Notes: generated from the sequence alone by a model not told the origin. DNA of 64,000 nt from Actinomycetota bacterium (GCA_009701715.1 WLJO01000005.1:32917-96916); one strand, 5' to 3'. Positions 10,493-19,761 are shown, counted from the first letter of the stretch. Program-made: numbers and translations.

Positions 10493-11663
10493 CGCTCCCG
10501 TGCGCGAGGTCAAGTCCGATGCGATGCGCATCGCCGTGGCCTTCGCACGCGTCCTGCGTGGCGCGGGGGTCAGCGTGCCGATCAGCCGCGTACTGGGGTT
10601 CGCAGAGGGCATCGAGGTCATCGGGATCGAGGACCGGGACGCGGTCTACTGGACAGGGCGCGCCACGCTGCTCCATCGACCCGAGGACAACCAGACCTAC
10701 GACCGTGCCTTCAAGGTGTTCTGGGAGTGGCGGGGCACCTCGATGGACCTCGTTGTGGAGCTCCCGACGATCGACATCCAGCTAGCCGTCGACAGCGACG
10801 ACGAGGAGGGCGGCGACGGCCCGCCGCCCGAGGAAGACGAGTCCGACACACCGACGATCCACCTCCGCTTCTCGGCAACGGAGATCCTCCGGGAGAAGGA
10901 CTTCGCGCTCTACAGCCAGGACGAGTTGCGCGAGGCCCAGACGCTGATGTCGGACCTGCGATTGGTCGGCACGCCGCGCCGCAGCCGACGACTCGTGAGC
11001 TCCCGCCGGCGTGGCGCCAGACCGGACCTGCGTCGCACCGTACGGGCCGCACTCCGGGCCGGCGGCGAGCCCATCGACCGCGCATGGCGCGAGCCCGGCG
11101 AGAAACTCCGTCGCCTGGTGCTGCTGCTCGACGTCTCCGGCTCGATGGAGCCGTATGCGCGGGCGCTCGTCCGGTTCGTTCACGCCGCCGTAGCGGGCCG
11201 CCAGAAGGTCGAGGCATTCACACTCGGTACCCGGCTAACCCGCGTGACCCGCGAACTGAACAGCCGGGACCCGGACCGGGCGATGCAGCAGGCCGCGAAC
11301 CGGGTTGCGGACTGGAGCGGCGGCACCCGACTCGGCGAGGGCTTCCGGCAGTTCAACGACGAGTGGGGCGTGCGCGGAATGGCCCGCGGGGCAATCATCG
11401 TCGTCCTCAGCGACGGTTGGGACCGAGGCGAGCCCGAGGTGCTTGCTGCTCAGATGGAGCGCCTACACCGCGTTGCGTACAAGGTGGTCTGGGTGAACCC
11501 GCTGAAGGTCACGCCGGGATATGCACCTCTAGCACGTGGCATGGCTGCCGCGTTGCCGTACGTTGATGACTTCGTAGAGGGTCATTCGGTAGATGCCCTC
11601 GAGGAACTGGCTCGGGTGATCTCCCACGAGATCGGGCCGAAGCGAACCGGAATGAGGAGATGA
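10485..11663 (+). CDS. coxE: VWA-domain protein (CoxE-like)
   Basis: 392 aa from the GTG at 10485, overlapping the MoxR stop by 8 nt; GTG at 10500 and ATG at 10524 are alternatives. The middle is acidic (DSDDEEGGDGPPPEEDESD near 105-125). The C-terminal half is a von Willebrand A domain with the metal-ion site DVSGS in LLLLDVSGSMEPYARAL and a second site region GGTRLGEGF plus LSDGWDRGE. Paired with the MoxR ATPase, it is expected to act in maturation of the molybdenum hydroxylase. XdhC-type genes follow with only 4 bp between them. Confidence 0.85.
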
Positions 11664-11667
11664 CGAG

Positions 11668-11985
11668 ATGAAGGACATCCTCGACGACATCGATCGCTGG
11701 CGCGCTGCCGGCAAGCGGGTGGCCGTTGCGCGCGTCGTCAACATCGAGGGCTCGGGCCCACGCGACCCTGGCGCGGCGATGGCGGTCAGCGAGGACGGCG
11801 AGGTGGCCGGTTCGGTCTCCGGAGGCTGTGTCGAGGGCGCCGTGGTCGGCGAGGCGCTCGGCATCCTCAACGGGGACGGTACGCCGAGGCTCGTGAGATT
11901 CGGGTATAGCGACGACGAGGCATTCGCCGTCGGCCTGACGTGCGGCGGGATCATCCACCTCTTCATCGAACCGATGGTCTGGTAG
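11668..11985 (+). CDS. XdhC/CoxI N-terminal domain protein
   Basis: 105 aa, preceded by GAGGAGATGACGAG. It consists of only the XdhC/CoxI domain: GSGPRDPGAAMAVSEDG and GSVSGGCVEGAVVGEAL hold the conserved Arg and Cys of the family, and LTCGGIIHLFIEP closes it. XdhC-type proteins bind molybdenum cofactor and pass it to xanthine dehydrogenase or CO dehydrogenase-type enzymes. The next gene carries another XdhC module with the Rossmann part, so the function is divided between two proteins, as often in cox clusters (CoxF/CoxI). Confidence 0.88.
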   Translation: MKDILDDIDRWRAAGKRVAVARVVNIEGSGPRDPGAAMAVSEDGEVAGSVSGGCVEGAVVGEALGILNGDGTPRLVRFGYSDDEAFAVGLTCGGIIHLFIEPMVW

Positions 11986-11991
11986 GTCGCT

Positions 11992-12792
11992 GTGCTCTAC
12001 GAGGTACTCCGTGACCGAATCCGCGCGACGGAACCCACCGTGTTCGCAACCGTTATCGACGGGCCCGGCGTTGGCGGCAGGTTGCTGCTCTGGCCCGGGG
12101 GCGAGCCCTTGGGGACGCTCGGCAACGCCGAACTCGACCGCATCGTTGCCCGTGATTCCCTCGGCGAGCTCGAGGCTGGCCACACGCTCGTGCGCCACTA
12201 CGGACCGAACGGGGAGACCACCCCCGAGGACCTCGCGAACACACCCACGCTCAGCGTGTTCATCGAGTCTTTCGCACCGCCGCCGCAGATGTGGATCTTT
12301 GGAGCGGTCGACTTCACCGCAGCACTCTCCAAGGTCGGCAAGATCCTCGGCTATCGGGTAACCGTCTGCGATGCGCGTGAGGTGTTTGCCACGAAGCGCC
12401 GGTTCCCCGCAGCCGACGAGGTGAAGGTGACCTGGCCCGGACCGATGTTCACCGAGTCCGGAGGGTCGCTCGGCCCGCGCGATGCCGTGTGCATCCTCAC
12501 CCACGATGCCAAGTTCGACGTGCCGGCAGTACAAGGTGCGCTCGCAACAAAGGTCGGCTACATCGGTGTCATGGGATCGCGCAAGACCCACGCGAAGCGT
12601 CTGGAGCGCCTCGCCGATGTTGGGGTGACGGCCCCCGAGGATCTCGCCCGCCTCATGTCACCGATCGGTCTCGATCTCGGAGCACGTACCCCCGAGGAGA
12701 CTGCGGTGGCGATCTGTGCAGAGATCATTGCGCTGCGCACCGGGCGCAGACCCCCCTCGCTGCGCAACTCGAGCGGGCCGATCCACTCCTGA
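11992..12792 (+). CDS. XdhC family protein with Rossmann domain
   Basis: 266 aa, GTG start 6 nt after the stop of the small XdhC protein. The N-terminal part (about 1-100) is the XdhC/CoxI domain (TVIDGPGVGGRLLLWPGG, GTLGNAELD). The C-terminal part is the XdhC Rossmann domain with MWIFGAVDFTAAL, VCDAREVFATKRRFP, CILTHDAKFDVPA and VGYIGVMGSRKTHAKR, ending in the SPIGLDLGARTPEETAVAI signature. The usual GxGxxA loop is GAVDFTA here. It likely handles sulphuration or insertion of molybdenum cofactor for the cox-type enzyme. Confidence 0.9.
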   Translation: MLYEVLRDRIRATEPTVFATVIDGPGVGGRLLLWPGGEPLGTLGNAELDRIVARDSLGELEAGHTLVRHYGPNGETTPEDLANTPTLSVFIESFAPPPQMWIFGAVDFTAALSKVGKILGYRVTVCDAREVFATKRRFPAADEVKVTWPGPMFTESGGSLGPRDAVCILTHDAKFDVPAVQGALATKVGYIGVMGSRKTHAKRLERLADVGVTAPEDLARLMSPIGLDLGARTPEETAVAICAEIIALRTGRRPPSLRNSSGPIHS

Positions 12793-12820
12793 TCCCGCTG
12801 ACCCGATGAGTGCCTGCCGG

Positions 12821-13570
12821 TCAGGGCCGGGTGGTAGTGGGCGCTGTCGTCGTCGGTGACACCACCACGGCACGCTGGCCGTCCGGCGTGCCGACCCGCA
12901 CGATGCGCTCCCAGCGCCCGGTGGCGGGGCTGACCTCGACAGAGCGGCCCGGGTACGGCGCGTGCACCATGGCTGCACCGACCCCGAGGGCGAGCATGGC
13001 GTGACCCGGGTAATACAGGATGTCGGCCGGCAGCACCTCTGCCTTGGTCGAGCGCCGGATCGTGCGGATCTGGCGGAGCGATTGGTGCGGGAGGTAGCGG
13101 CCGCCCTGCGCCCATGCCCACGAGGTGAGCCCGGAGCAATCGAACCCGACGCCGGCTGCAGCTCTGCGGGCCCGGTACGGCACACCGACCTGGGTGAGCG
13201 CGGAGAGCAGCACGATCATGCGTTGGCGCGACGCCGTGGACCAGGCGTCAGCGAGGCGGCCGGTGGACACCTTGCCCGCCACCGCGACGAGGGGAACCAC
13301 AACGGCGAGTTTGTCGGCGTAGGTGTCGTCTCGGGCCCAGAGTGCCGCTAGGGCATCTGCAGCGGCAACGGACACCGCCGTGTTGCTCCCGGCGACTGCC
13401 GGATGGGCCGGCTTGCTGAGTGCCGTCGACACCGCTGGCGACGGGACCAGCCCGACCACCGTGGCCACCAGCACGAGCGCCGCACCGATCAGCGTCCGGG
13501 ACACCCGGTTCGAGTGGAAGCAACGAGCGCCGGCGCCGGCTGCGATCTGCATGCGGGTACGGTACCCCAA
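12821..13570 (-). CDS. Exported NlpC/P60 peptidoglycan hydrolase
   Basis: 249 aa. An N-terminal membrane/signal segment is at about 25-50. A helical linker (55-110) leads to an NlpC/P60 cysteine-peptidase domain with C145 in FDCSGLTSWAW, H190 in YYPGHAMLALG and a further His in AMVHAPYPG, the usual Cys-His-polar triad. Such enzymes cut the D-Glu-diaminopimelate link of wall peptides. The C-terminus is a short Thr/Pro tail. It lies on the opposite strand inside the cox region and is probably unrelated to it. Confidence 0.88.
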   Translation of the reverse strand: MGYRTRMQIAAGAGARCFHSNRVSRTLIGAALVLVATVVGLVPSPAVSTALSKPAHPAVAGSNTAVSVAAADALAALWARDDTYADKLAVVVPLVAVAGKVSTGRLADAWSTASRQRMIVLLSALTQVGVPYRARRAAAGVGFDCSGLTSWAWAQGGRYLPHQSLRQIRTIRRSTKAEVLPADILYYPGHAMLALGVGAAMVHAPYPGRSVEVSPATGRWERIVRVGTPDGQRAVVVSPTTTAPTTTRP

Positions 13571-13658
13571 TCATGACGGTTGGATGACAATTACCGTAAT
13601 GATCGACATCTACGCAGGTCAGGTGGGTTGTCGGCTTGACCGCTGCTAGGACAGGGCC

Positions 13659-14228
13659 GTGCAACGACCGATCGCCGTCCTCCTCGCCGCCGGCGGCGGC
13701 ACGCGCTTTCAGGGCACGACACACAAACTGCTCGCGCCGCTACATGGCCGGCCCGTCTATCAATGGGCGATCGAGCACGCGCTCGAGGCCGATCTCGAGG
13801 TCTGGGTGATCACGGGGTGCGCCGAACTCGAACCGGTGGCGACTGTGGAGTTCCTGCACAACAAGAACTGGGCGAGCGGGCAGGCCAGTTCGCTACAGCG
13901 GGCCGTCACCCATGCCCGCGAGCGGGGCCTCGATGCGTTCACCGTGGGCCTTGCGGATCAACCGTTCATCACGCCGCTCGCCTGGCGGAGCGTCAGCGCC
14001 AGCACGTCGCCAATCGCCGTCGCGAACTACAACGGTGTACGCGGCAACCCCGTCCGGCTCGATTCCACCGTGTGGGAACTCCTCCCTACTGAAGGGGACC
14101 TCGGAGCACGTAGTCTGTTGACCCAACGACCTGAACTCGTCGCTGACGTGCCTTGTGATGGGTCGAGCGCCGATATCGATACTTTGGAGGATCTACAGCG
14201 ATGGAACTCGTCAACGAATTCACGGTGA
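13659..14228 (+). CDS. mocA: MocA-type molybdenum cofactor nucleotidyltransferase
   Basis: 189 aa, GTG start. The nucleotide-binding loop is LLAAGGGTRFQGTTHKLL, followed by LADQPFITPLAW (metal-binding Asp) and the GNPVRLDSTVW segment, all typical of MobA/MocA-like transferases. MocA adds CMP to molybdopterin to make the cytosine dinucleotide cofactor used by CO dehydrogenase-type enzymes. Its 3' end overlaps coxG by 28 nt, so the two are co-expressed. Cytidylyl versus guanylyl specificity is inferred from the cox context. Confidence 0.85.
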   Translation: MQRPIAVLLAAGGGTRFQGTTHKLLAPLHGRPVYQWAIEHALEADLEVWVITGCAELEPVATVEFLHNKNWASGQASSLQRAVTHARERGLDAFTVGLADQPFITPLAWRSVSASTSPIAVANYNGVRGNPVRLDSTVWELLPTEGDLGARSLLTQRPELVADVPCDGSSADIDTLEDLQRWNSSTNSR

Positions 14229-14896
14229 AGCGCCCGATCGAGCAGACGTGGAACACGTTGACCGACGTGCCCACCATCACGCCGTGCCTCCCCGGCGCCG
14301 CGCTCGAGGCCATCGACGGCAACACCTACAGCGGTGTCGTGCGCCTGAAGGTCGGCCCGATCACCGCAAACTTCAAGGGTGACGCCTCCTTCATCGAGAA
14401 AGACGATGTGAAGCACCGAGCCGTGCTCGACGCCAAGGGCCGCGACACCGGCAACAAGGGCAACGCTGCTGCAGTCATCATCGCCCAGCTCGAGTCAATC
14501 GATGCCAACACCACCAAGGTGGTCGTCTCCACCGACCTGAAGATCACCGGCAAGTTCGCCCAGTTCGGCCGTGGCGCCATGCAGGAGATCTCCAACAAGC
14601 TCCTCGCCGAGTTCGTGAGCAATCTCGAGAAGCTGACCACGGCCGATGCCGTTGCCCAGACAGCCCCCGGCGATGCAGCCTCCACCGCCGCGGCCGTCGA
14701 GTCGGGTGCCGCCCCGGCATCCACCGCGAATGCCGCCACGGGGGCGTCGACGATCACTGCCCCCAGGGTGTCGGACAACGACAACGTGCTCGACCTCGGC
14801 AAGTACGCCGGCGGCGCCATGGCCAAGCGTTTCGCCCCCTTCGCCGGTGGGCTCCTGCTCCTGCTGCTGCTGCTCATGCGGCGCCGCCGCCACTAG
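14201..14896 (+). CDS. coxG: CoxG-type SRPBCC protein with C-terminal membrane anchor
   Basis: 231 aa; the ATG at 14201 has GGAGG 10 nt upstream and lies inside the mocA 3' end. Residues 1-150 are the CoxG (SRPBCC) domain with VKRPIEQTWNTLTDV, TPCLPGAAL, and the FGRGAMQEISNKLL signature. A flexible Ala/Thr-rich linker leads to a C-terminal helix (FAPFAGGLLLLLLLLM) ending in RRRRH. CoxG is thought to help recruit CO dehydrogenase to the membrane, and the terminal helix fits that role. It ends the cox-type region. Confidence 0.9.
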   Translation: MELVNEFTVKRPIEQTWNTLTDVPTITPCLPGAALEAIDGNTYSGVVRLKVGPITANFKGDASFIEKDDVKHRAVLDAKGRDTGNKGNAAAVIIAQLESIDANTTKVVVSTDLKITGKFAQFGRGAMQEISNKLLAEFVSNLEKLTTADAVAQTAPGDAASTAAAVESGAAPASTANAATGASTITAPRVSDNDNVLDLGKYAGGAMAKRFAPFAGGLLLLLLLLMRRRRH

Positions 14897-14918
14897 CCGT
14901 CACCGCACCCGATCCGTG

Positions 14919-15374
14919 ATGCTGCCCGACGACCGCGCCATGGTGCGCCAATTACTCGGGCGCGAGCCCCTCGCCGGGTTCGAGGTCGTCGTCCGGGACG
15001 AGTCCGGCTGGCCGGTCGTGATCCGCAACGAGGCGCTTCTTCCCGACGGTCGCCCGATGCCGACGCGCTTCTGGCTCGTCGGCAAGCAGCAGAGCGTCGC
15101 TGTCGGTCGGCTCGAGTCCGAGGGCGGGGTGCGCCGGGCCGAGTCAGAGGTGGACGCAGACGAACTCGCTGCTACCCATCGCCGCTATGCCGCCGAACGT
15201 GATGCGTCGATCCCTATGGGTCACGAAGGCCCACGGCCCAGCGGTGGTGTGGGGGGCACCCGGCTCGGCGTGAAGTGTCTCCACACCCACTACGCGTACT
15301 TCCTTGCCGGGGGCGACGACCCGGTCGGCCGTTGGGTGCAGAGCCATCTCGACGCGGCGGAGGTCGCACCGTGA
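14919..15374 (+). CDS. DUF501 family protein
   Basis: 151 aa from the ATG at 14919 (an in-frame GTG directly precedes it). It matches the DUF501 family: RQLLGREPLAGFEVVVRD at the start, PVVIRNEALLPDGRPMPTRFWLVG in the middle, and the family signature VKCLHTHYAYFLAGGDDPVG near the C-terminus. Function is unknown. In Actinomycetota it is normally sandwiched between divIC and ppx; here ppx follows by a GTGA overlap but divIC is 14 kb away. Confidence 0.92.
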   Translation: MLPDDRAMVRQLLGREPLAGFEVVVRDESGWPVVIRNEALLPDGRPMPTRFWLVGKQQSVAVGRLESEGGVRRAESEVDADELAATHRRYAAERDASIPMGHEGPRPSGGVGGTRLGVKCLHTHYAYFLAGGDDPVGRWVQSHLDAAEVAP

Positions 15375-16309
15375 GCACTGCACCGACGGTCGCCGCTATC
15401 GACATCGGCACCAACTCGGTGAAGCTGCTTGTGTGCCACGGCTCCGATCGCTTCTCCGACGCAATCGCTGTTCGCCTCGGCGAGGGGATGCACACCACGC
15501 GTGAGCTCCAGCCCGAGCCCATTGCGAGGACGCTCGACGCCCTGCGGCGCTTGCGTTCCCTCGCCGACGAGCGAGGGGTGGCCCACCTCGGCGTCGTGGC
15601 AACGTCGGCAACGCGCGACGCCCGGAACCGCGACGCGTTCCTGGACGCCGCTGGCGAGATCCTCGGCACCCGACCCATCGTGCTCTCCGGCGAGGAGGAA
15701 GGTCGCCTTGCGTACAGCGGCTCGTGCATCGATCTTCCCGGTGGTGTCGGATCGCCCCGCCTCGTCGTCGACATCGGCGGCGGGTCCACCGAACTCGTGG
15801 TCGGCGCGGATGACGCACTGAGCGTCGCCTCAATCGATCTCGGCTGCGTCCGCCTCACGGAGAGCCACCTTCGGTCCGACCCACCCCGGGCCGATGAGCT
15901 GACCAACGCGATCGGGCTCGTCCAGGACCACCTCGATGATGTCATCAGGGACCTCCCGGGCATCCTCGATGTCGCCTCAATCGTCGGGATCGGCGGAACG
16001 ATCACCACGGTTGCAGCCGTCGAGGTCGGGCTCGCGGACTATGAGGCGCTCCACGGCTTCTGGCTGAGCCGACATGCGGCCGAAGATGTGTTTCGAACGC
16101 TGGCCACCGAGCGACTCACCGACCGGGTGCACAATCCGGGACTCCCTGCGGACCGTGCCACCATCATTGTCGGGGGTCTGTGCATCCTCGTGGCCGTACT
16201 TCGCAAACTACGGGCCGACGGGCTCACACTGTCGCGCCGCGCTGCAGTGGACGGCATCTGCGCCGCGCTCGTCGAGGACCGCTGGCCGCTCCCGAACACG
16301 GCACCATGA
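15371..16309 (+). CDS. ppx: Ppx/GppA exopolyphosphatase family protein
   Basis: 312 aa, GTG start overlapping the DUF501 stop. Actin-like phosphatase domain: phosphate-1 motif AAIDIGTNSVKLLV (7-20), LGVVATSATRDARNRDAFL, the SGEEEGRLAYSG block with the catalytic Glu, and phosphate-2 VVDIGGGSTELVVG. The family removes terminal phosphate from polyphosphate or pppGpp; short ~310-residue actinobacterial versions are exopolyphosphatases of this type. It is coupled to the acetyltransferase gene by an ATGA overlap. Confidence 0.92.
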   Translation: MSTAPTVAAIDIGTNSVKLLVCHGSDRFSDAIAVRLGEGMHTTRELQPEPIARTLDALRRLRSLADERGVAHLGVVATSATRDARNRDAFLDAAGEILGTRPIVLSGEEEGRLAYSGSCIDLPGGVGSPRLVVDIGGGSTELVVGADDALSVASIDLGCVRLTESHLRSDPPRADELTNAIGLVQDHLDDVIRDLPGILDVASIVGIGGTITTVAAVEVGLADYEALHGFWLSRHAAEDVFRTLATERLTDRVHNPGLPADRATIIVGGLCILVAVLRKLRADGLTLSRRAAVDGICAALVEDRWPLPNTAP

Positions 16310-16932
16310 GCGCGATGCACCCGTCGGCATCCGCTCGGTCCAACCTCCGCATGTACGGCCGGCGGATCATGCTGCGCCCCCTGATGGCCAGTGACTTCCA
16401 GGCATATCGGGAGAGCCGTTTGCGCAACGAGGACTGGCTCCTGCAGTGGGAACCAAGTCGGCTCTCACTGGCAGCAGACCCCATCCGCGACCAAGCGGCA
16501 TTCGTCGCACGATGCAACCTCAGGGACCGCGAGCGCCAGGTAGGCGGCGCGTATGGACTCGGCCTGTTCGTCGAGGACGCCCTCTGCGGCGAGGTCAACC
16601 TCAACAATGTCCAGCGCGGCGCGCTACAGACCGCCACTGTCGGTTACTGGATCGACCAGGCCAGAGCGGGCCACGCGTATGTTGCCGAGGCAGTCGTCGT
16701 ACTCGCACGCTTCGCCTTCGACGAGTTGCTGCTACACCGCCTCGAGATCTGCATCATCCCGCGCAACCACCGGAGCAGGCGGGTGATGGAGAAACTGCGG
16801 ATACGCGACGAAGGCGTGGCCCAGCGCTACCTCGAGATCAACGGCGTCTGGGAGGACCACATCCGCTACGGCTTCACCGCAGAGGAGTGGGCCGACCGTC
16901 GCGCCGAACTCGCGGCAGCCTGGCTCCCCTAG
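16306..16932 (+). CDS. GNAT acetyltransferase, RimJ/RimL-like
   Basis: 208 aa from the ATG at 16306 overlapping the ppx stop. GNAT fold of the RimJ/RimL group: IMLRPLMASDFQAYRESRL at the first strand, CGEVNLNNVQRGALQTATVGYWIDQARAGHAYVAEAV forms the strand 4/acetyl-CoA region, and RLEICIIPRNHRSRRVMEKLRIRDEG follows. It probably acetylates the N-terminus of a ribosomal or other protein; the target is unknown. The last base of its stop abuts a convergent small gene. Confidence 0.88.
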   Translation: MSAMHPSASARSNLRMYGRRIMLRPLMASDFQAYRESRLRNEDWLLQWEPSRLSLAADPIRDQAAFVARCNLRDRERQVGGAYGLGLFVEDALCGEVNLNNVQRGALQTATVGYWIDQARAGHAYVAEAVVVLARFAFDELLLHRLEICIIPRNHRSRRVMEKLRIRDEGVAQRYLEINGVWEDHIRYGFTAEEWADRRAELAAAWLP

Positions 16933-17243
16933 GAACCTGCGAGCCGGAACGCCATCGCTTTCGCCCGCCGCTGCAGCGTGCGTCGCTTCCAAGCCTTGCG
17001 CTTCCAGTGACGGGTCTTGGCGGCCCCGTCCAACTTGGCCCGGGCACGGTCGGCATCGTGGTGGTGCACCGGCTTCCATTCCACACCCGGTTCGTCGGCG
17101 TCATCGACCTCGACGCTCGTCCCGACTGCGTTGGACAGCAGATGCAACTCCGTATGAATACGATGCCGCTCGGCGTGGGCATGGGCTCGTAGTTCCTGTT
17201 TCGGCAGAGCTGCTGCCGATTCGGACCGATGCCTTTGACTCAT
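16929..17243 (-). CDS. Small basic His/Arg-rich hypothetical protein
   Basis: 104 aa, not recognised. The start has a good ribosome site (GGAGGT about 9 nt upstream of the ATG). The protein is rich in His, Arg and Lys (RAHAHAERHRIH, VHHHDADRARAK, WKRKAWKRRTLQRRAK), with a short acidic patch in the middle (VEVDDADEPGVEW). Codon choice resembles that of its neighbours. It fills the 400-bp gap between the acetyltransferase and the crotonase gene. A nucleic-acid-binding role is conceivable from charge alone. Confidence 0.5.
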   Translation of the reverse strand: MSQRHRSESAAALPKQELRAHAHAERHRIHTELHLLSNAVGTSVEVDDADEPGVEWKPVHHHDADRARAKLDGAAKTRHWKRKAWKRRTLQRRAKAMAFRLAGS

Positions 17244-17336
17244 CCTGACCTACCTCCCTGTGGGAATGGCTTTGGTATGACTCACACTGCATCTTTGACA
17301 ATACTCCCGAGCAGGCCGACATGCGAGACTTTCTGC

Positions 17337-18092
17337 ATGACACTTGTACTTGTGGACGTGGCCGATCGGGTCGCCACCCTCACCCTCAACAACCCCGGTG
17401 AGCGCAACACCCTCACCAAGCCGATGGTCACCGAGATCATCGCTGCGATGGAGTCGATCGAGGCCGACCCGGGCGTCGGTGCCGTCGTCGTCACCGGGAC
17501 GGCCCCCGCGTTCTGCGCCGGCGCGAACCTCGGCAACCTCATGGAGTCGTCGCCCGAGAGCCTCGGGTCGATCTATGAGGGGTTCCTCCGGATCGCGAAC
17601 AGCACGCTGCCGACCATCGCAGCAGTGAACGGTGCGGCCGTTGGCGCCGGCATGAACCTCGCGCTCGGCTGCGACGTCCGCATCGCGGCGCGTCGCGCGA
17701 AGTTCGACACGCGCTTTCTCCAGATCGGCATTCACCCCGGCGGCGGCCACACCTGGATGTTGCGTCGCATCGCCGGACCGCAGGCGACGATGGCAGCGGT
17801 CATTTTCGGTGAGGTGATGGACGGCGCCGAGGCCGAGCGTGTCGGCCTCGTTCACCGCTGCGTCGATGACGACCAACTGCTCGAGGTTGCGCACACGATG
17901 GCGGCACGCGCGGCCGACGCTCCGCGCGATCTCGTGGTGCTGACCAAGCAGACGATCAAGGACATGGCAAACATCGGGCAGCACCCCGCGGCCGTCAAAC
18001 GCGAGCTCGACCCGCAGCTGTGGTCCACCCGCCAGCCGTGGTTCGCCGAGCGGGTGGCAAAGCTGCAGTCACAGATCTCCTCCAAAAAGTAG
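17337..18092 (+). CDS. Enoyl-CoA hydratase/isomerase (crotonase) family protein
   Basis: 251 aa from the ATG at 17337. The oxyanion-hole segments are present: AFCAGANLGNL and NGAAVGAGMNLALGCDVRIA. The two catalytic Glu of true enoyl-CoA hydratases appear to be absent: AKFDTRFLQIGIHPGGG has Phe at the first position, and the second falls on Ala in ATMAAVIFGEV. It is therefore a crotonase-fold enzyme acting on a CoA thioester, but probably not a plain hydratase. The DUF885 gene follows after 4 bp. Confidence 0.85.
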   Translation: MTLVLVDVADRVATLTLNNPGERNTLTKPMVTEIIAAMESIEADPGVGAVVVTGTAPAFCAGANLGNLMESSPESLGSIYEGFLRIANSTLPTIAAVNGAAVGAGMNLALGCDVRIAARRAKFDTRFLQIGIHPGGGHTWMLRRIAGPQATMAAVIFGEVMDGAEAERVGLVHRCVDDDQLLEVAHTMAARAADAPRDLVVLTKQTIKDMANIGQHPAAVKRELDPQLWSTRQPWFAERVAKLQSQISSKK

Positions 18093-18096
18093 GCCC

Positions 18097-19761
18097 GTGA
18101 CCGCCGTCCGGGCACTGGCCGACCGGTACCTCGAGGACCTCGCCCACCTCGACCCCACGGTTGCCACCGGACTGGGGCGGTCGTTCGGCCAGGGTGCCCT
18201 TCCCGATCTCTCACCGGAGGGCGCATCGGAGCATGTGGAGCTCGCGCGTCGGGCGCTCCGCGAACTTTCGACTCTGGCGGACGAGGACCCCGTCGACCGG
18301 CGCTGTCGGGGACTCATGGAGGACCGACTCGGACTCGTGCTCAGCAGGTTCGGGGCGGGTGAACACCTGCGGCCGCTCTCGGTTCTCGCAGGTGCCCCTG
18401 CCGAGATCCAGGGCGCGTTCGAGCTGATGGCAACGGGCTCCGACGCCGACTGGGCGAACGTTGCGGCCCGCGTCTCCGCGCTGCCCCGAGCACTCTCGTC
18501 ACTGCGTGCATCGCTCGAGGAGGGCATCCGCAGCGGGGTGCTCGCCGCTCCGCGCCAGGCGCTCTCCACGGCCCACCAACTCTCCACGTGGGCCGGGCGA
18601 CATGGCGGGATTCCGTACTTCGCCTCGCTCGCCGACCGGGCACCGGAACGCCTCCGCCCTCGCGTCGGTGCAGGCATACCGGCCGCCAACGAGGCGCTCG
18701 CGGATCTCGCCGACTGGCTGACGGCAACCTACGCAACCGCAGCAGCAACTGTTCCCGATGCCGTGGGCCGCGACCGCTACATCGTGAGCGCGCGCCAGTT
18801 CCTCGGCAGCGACCTCGACCCGGACGAGGCGTACGAATGGGGCTGGGCGGAACTCGAACGGATCGAGGCCGAAATGCGCCGTCTCGCCAACGAGATCAAA
18901 CCGGGTGCATCCATCGACGGGGCGATGGGGTGGTTGGACGTTCACGGCGAGGCCGCCGAGGGCGAGGCGGAACTCCAGCGCTTCCTGCAGACGCTCATGG
19001 ACGAAACGATCGACGCCCTGCAGGGAACCCACTTCGACCTTGCCGAGCCGATCCGTACGGTCGAGGCCATGATCGCCCCTCCCGGCGGGGCCGCCGCGCA
19101 GTACTACACGCAGCCGTCGGCCGACTTCAGCCGTCCCGGTCGCACCTGGTACCCGACGATGGGCAAGACGCGTTTCCCGCTCTGGAACGAGGTGAGTACC
19201 TGCTACCACGAGGGCGTCCCCGGGCATCACCTGCAGATCGCGCAGTGGATCTATCTCGCTCCGCAGATGTCGCTGTTCCAGGGGGCCTTCTTCATTAGCG
19301 GCAACGGTGAGGGCTGGGCACTGTACGCGGAGCGCCTGATGGACGAACTCGGCTTCCTGTCCGAGCCGGGCAGGCGACTCGGGTATCTGGTCGCCCAGCA
19401 ACTGCGCGCCGCTCGTGTGGTGGTCGATATCGGCATGCACCTCTCGATGCCCATCCCGAACGGCCAGCCCTTCCACCCCGGTGAGCGGTTCACCCCGGCA
19501 CTCGGCCGGGAGTTCATGGGGCTCCACGCAGGTAAGGACCCCGTCTTTCTCGACAGCGAATGGGAGCGGTACCTCGGCTGGCCGGGTCAGGCAATCTGTT
19601 ACAAGCTCGGTGAGCGCGTGTGGCTTGCAGGCAGGGACGCGGCCCGGCTCAACGCCACGCGGGCGGGCCGACCCTTCGACCAGAAGGCATGGCACATGGC
19701 AGCGCTCTCGATGGGATCGACCGGGCTCGACCAGCTTGCAGCCGAACTGCCCCACCTGTGA
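18097..19761 (+). CDS. DUF885 family putative metallopeptidase
   Basis: 554 aa, GTG start. It belongs to the DUF885 family, largely helical proteins with a gluzincin-like zinc site. Here the motif is HEGVPGHH at 371-378 in CYHEGVPGHHLQIAQ, followed by EGWALYAERLMDELG, which may give the third ligand, and later AICYKLGERVW. There is no signal peptide, so it is likely cytoplasmic. Members are annotated as putative carboxypeptidases, but the substrate here is not known. It is in line with the upstream crotonase gene and the downstream Nudix gene. Confidence 0.85.
   Translation: MTAVRALADRYLEDLAHLDPTVATGLGRSFGQGALPDLSPEGASEHVELARRALRELSTLADEDPVDRRCRGLMEDRLGLVLSRFGAGEHLRPLSVLAGAPAEIQGAFELMATGSDADWANVAARVSALPRALSSLRASLEEGIRSGVLAAPRQALSTAHQLSTWAGRHGGIPYFASLADRAPERLRPRVGAGIPAANEALADLADWLTATYATAAATVPDAVGRDRYIVSARQFLGSDLDPDEAYEWGWAELERIEAEMRRLANEIKPGASIDGAMGWLDVHGEAAEGEAELQRFLQTLMDETIDALQGTHFDLAEPIRTVEAMIAPPGGAAAQYYTQPSADFSRPGRTWYPTMGKTRFPLWNEVSTCYHEGVPGHHLQIAQWIYLAPQMSLFQGAFFISGNGEGWALYAERLMDELGFLSEPGRRLGYLVAQQLRAARVVVDIGMHLSMPIPNGQPFHPGERFTPALGREFMGLHAGKDPVFLDSEWERYLGWPGQAICYKLGERVWLAGRDAARLNATRAGRPFDQKAWHMAALSMGSTGLDQLAAELPHL

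Noticed and set aside
17280..17336. TTGACA-type promoter before the crotonase gene
   Set aside because: TTTGACAAT is present near 17295 but no -10 element follows at proper spacing.
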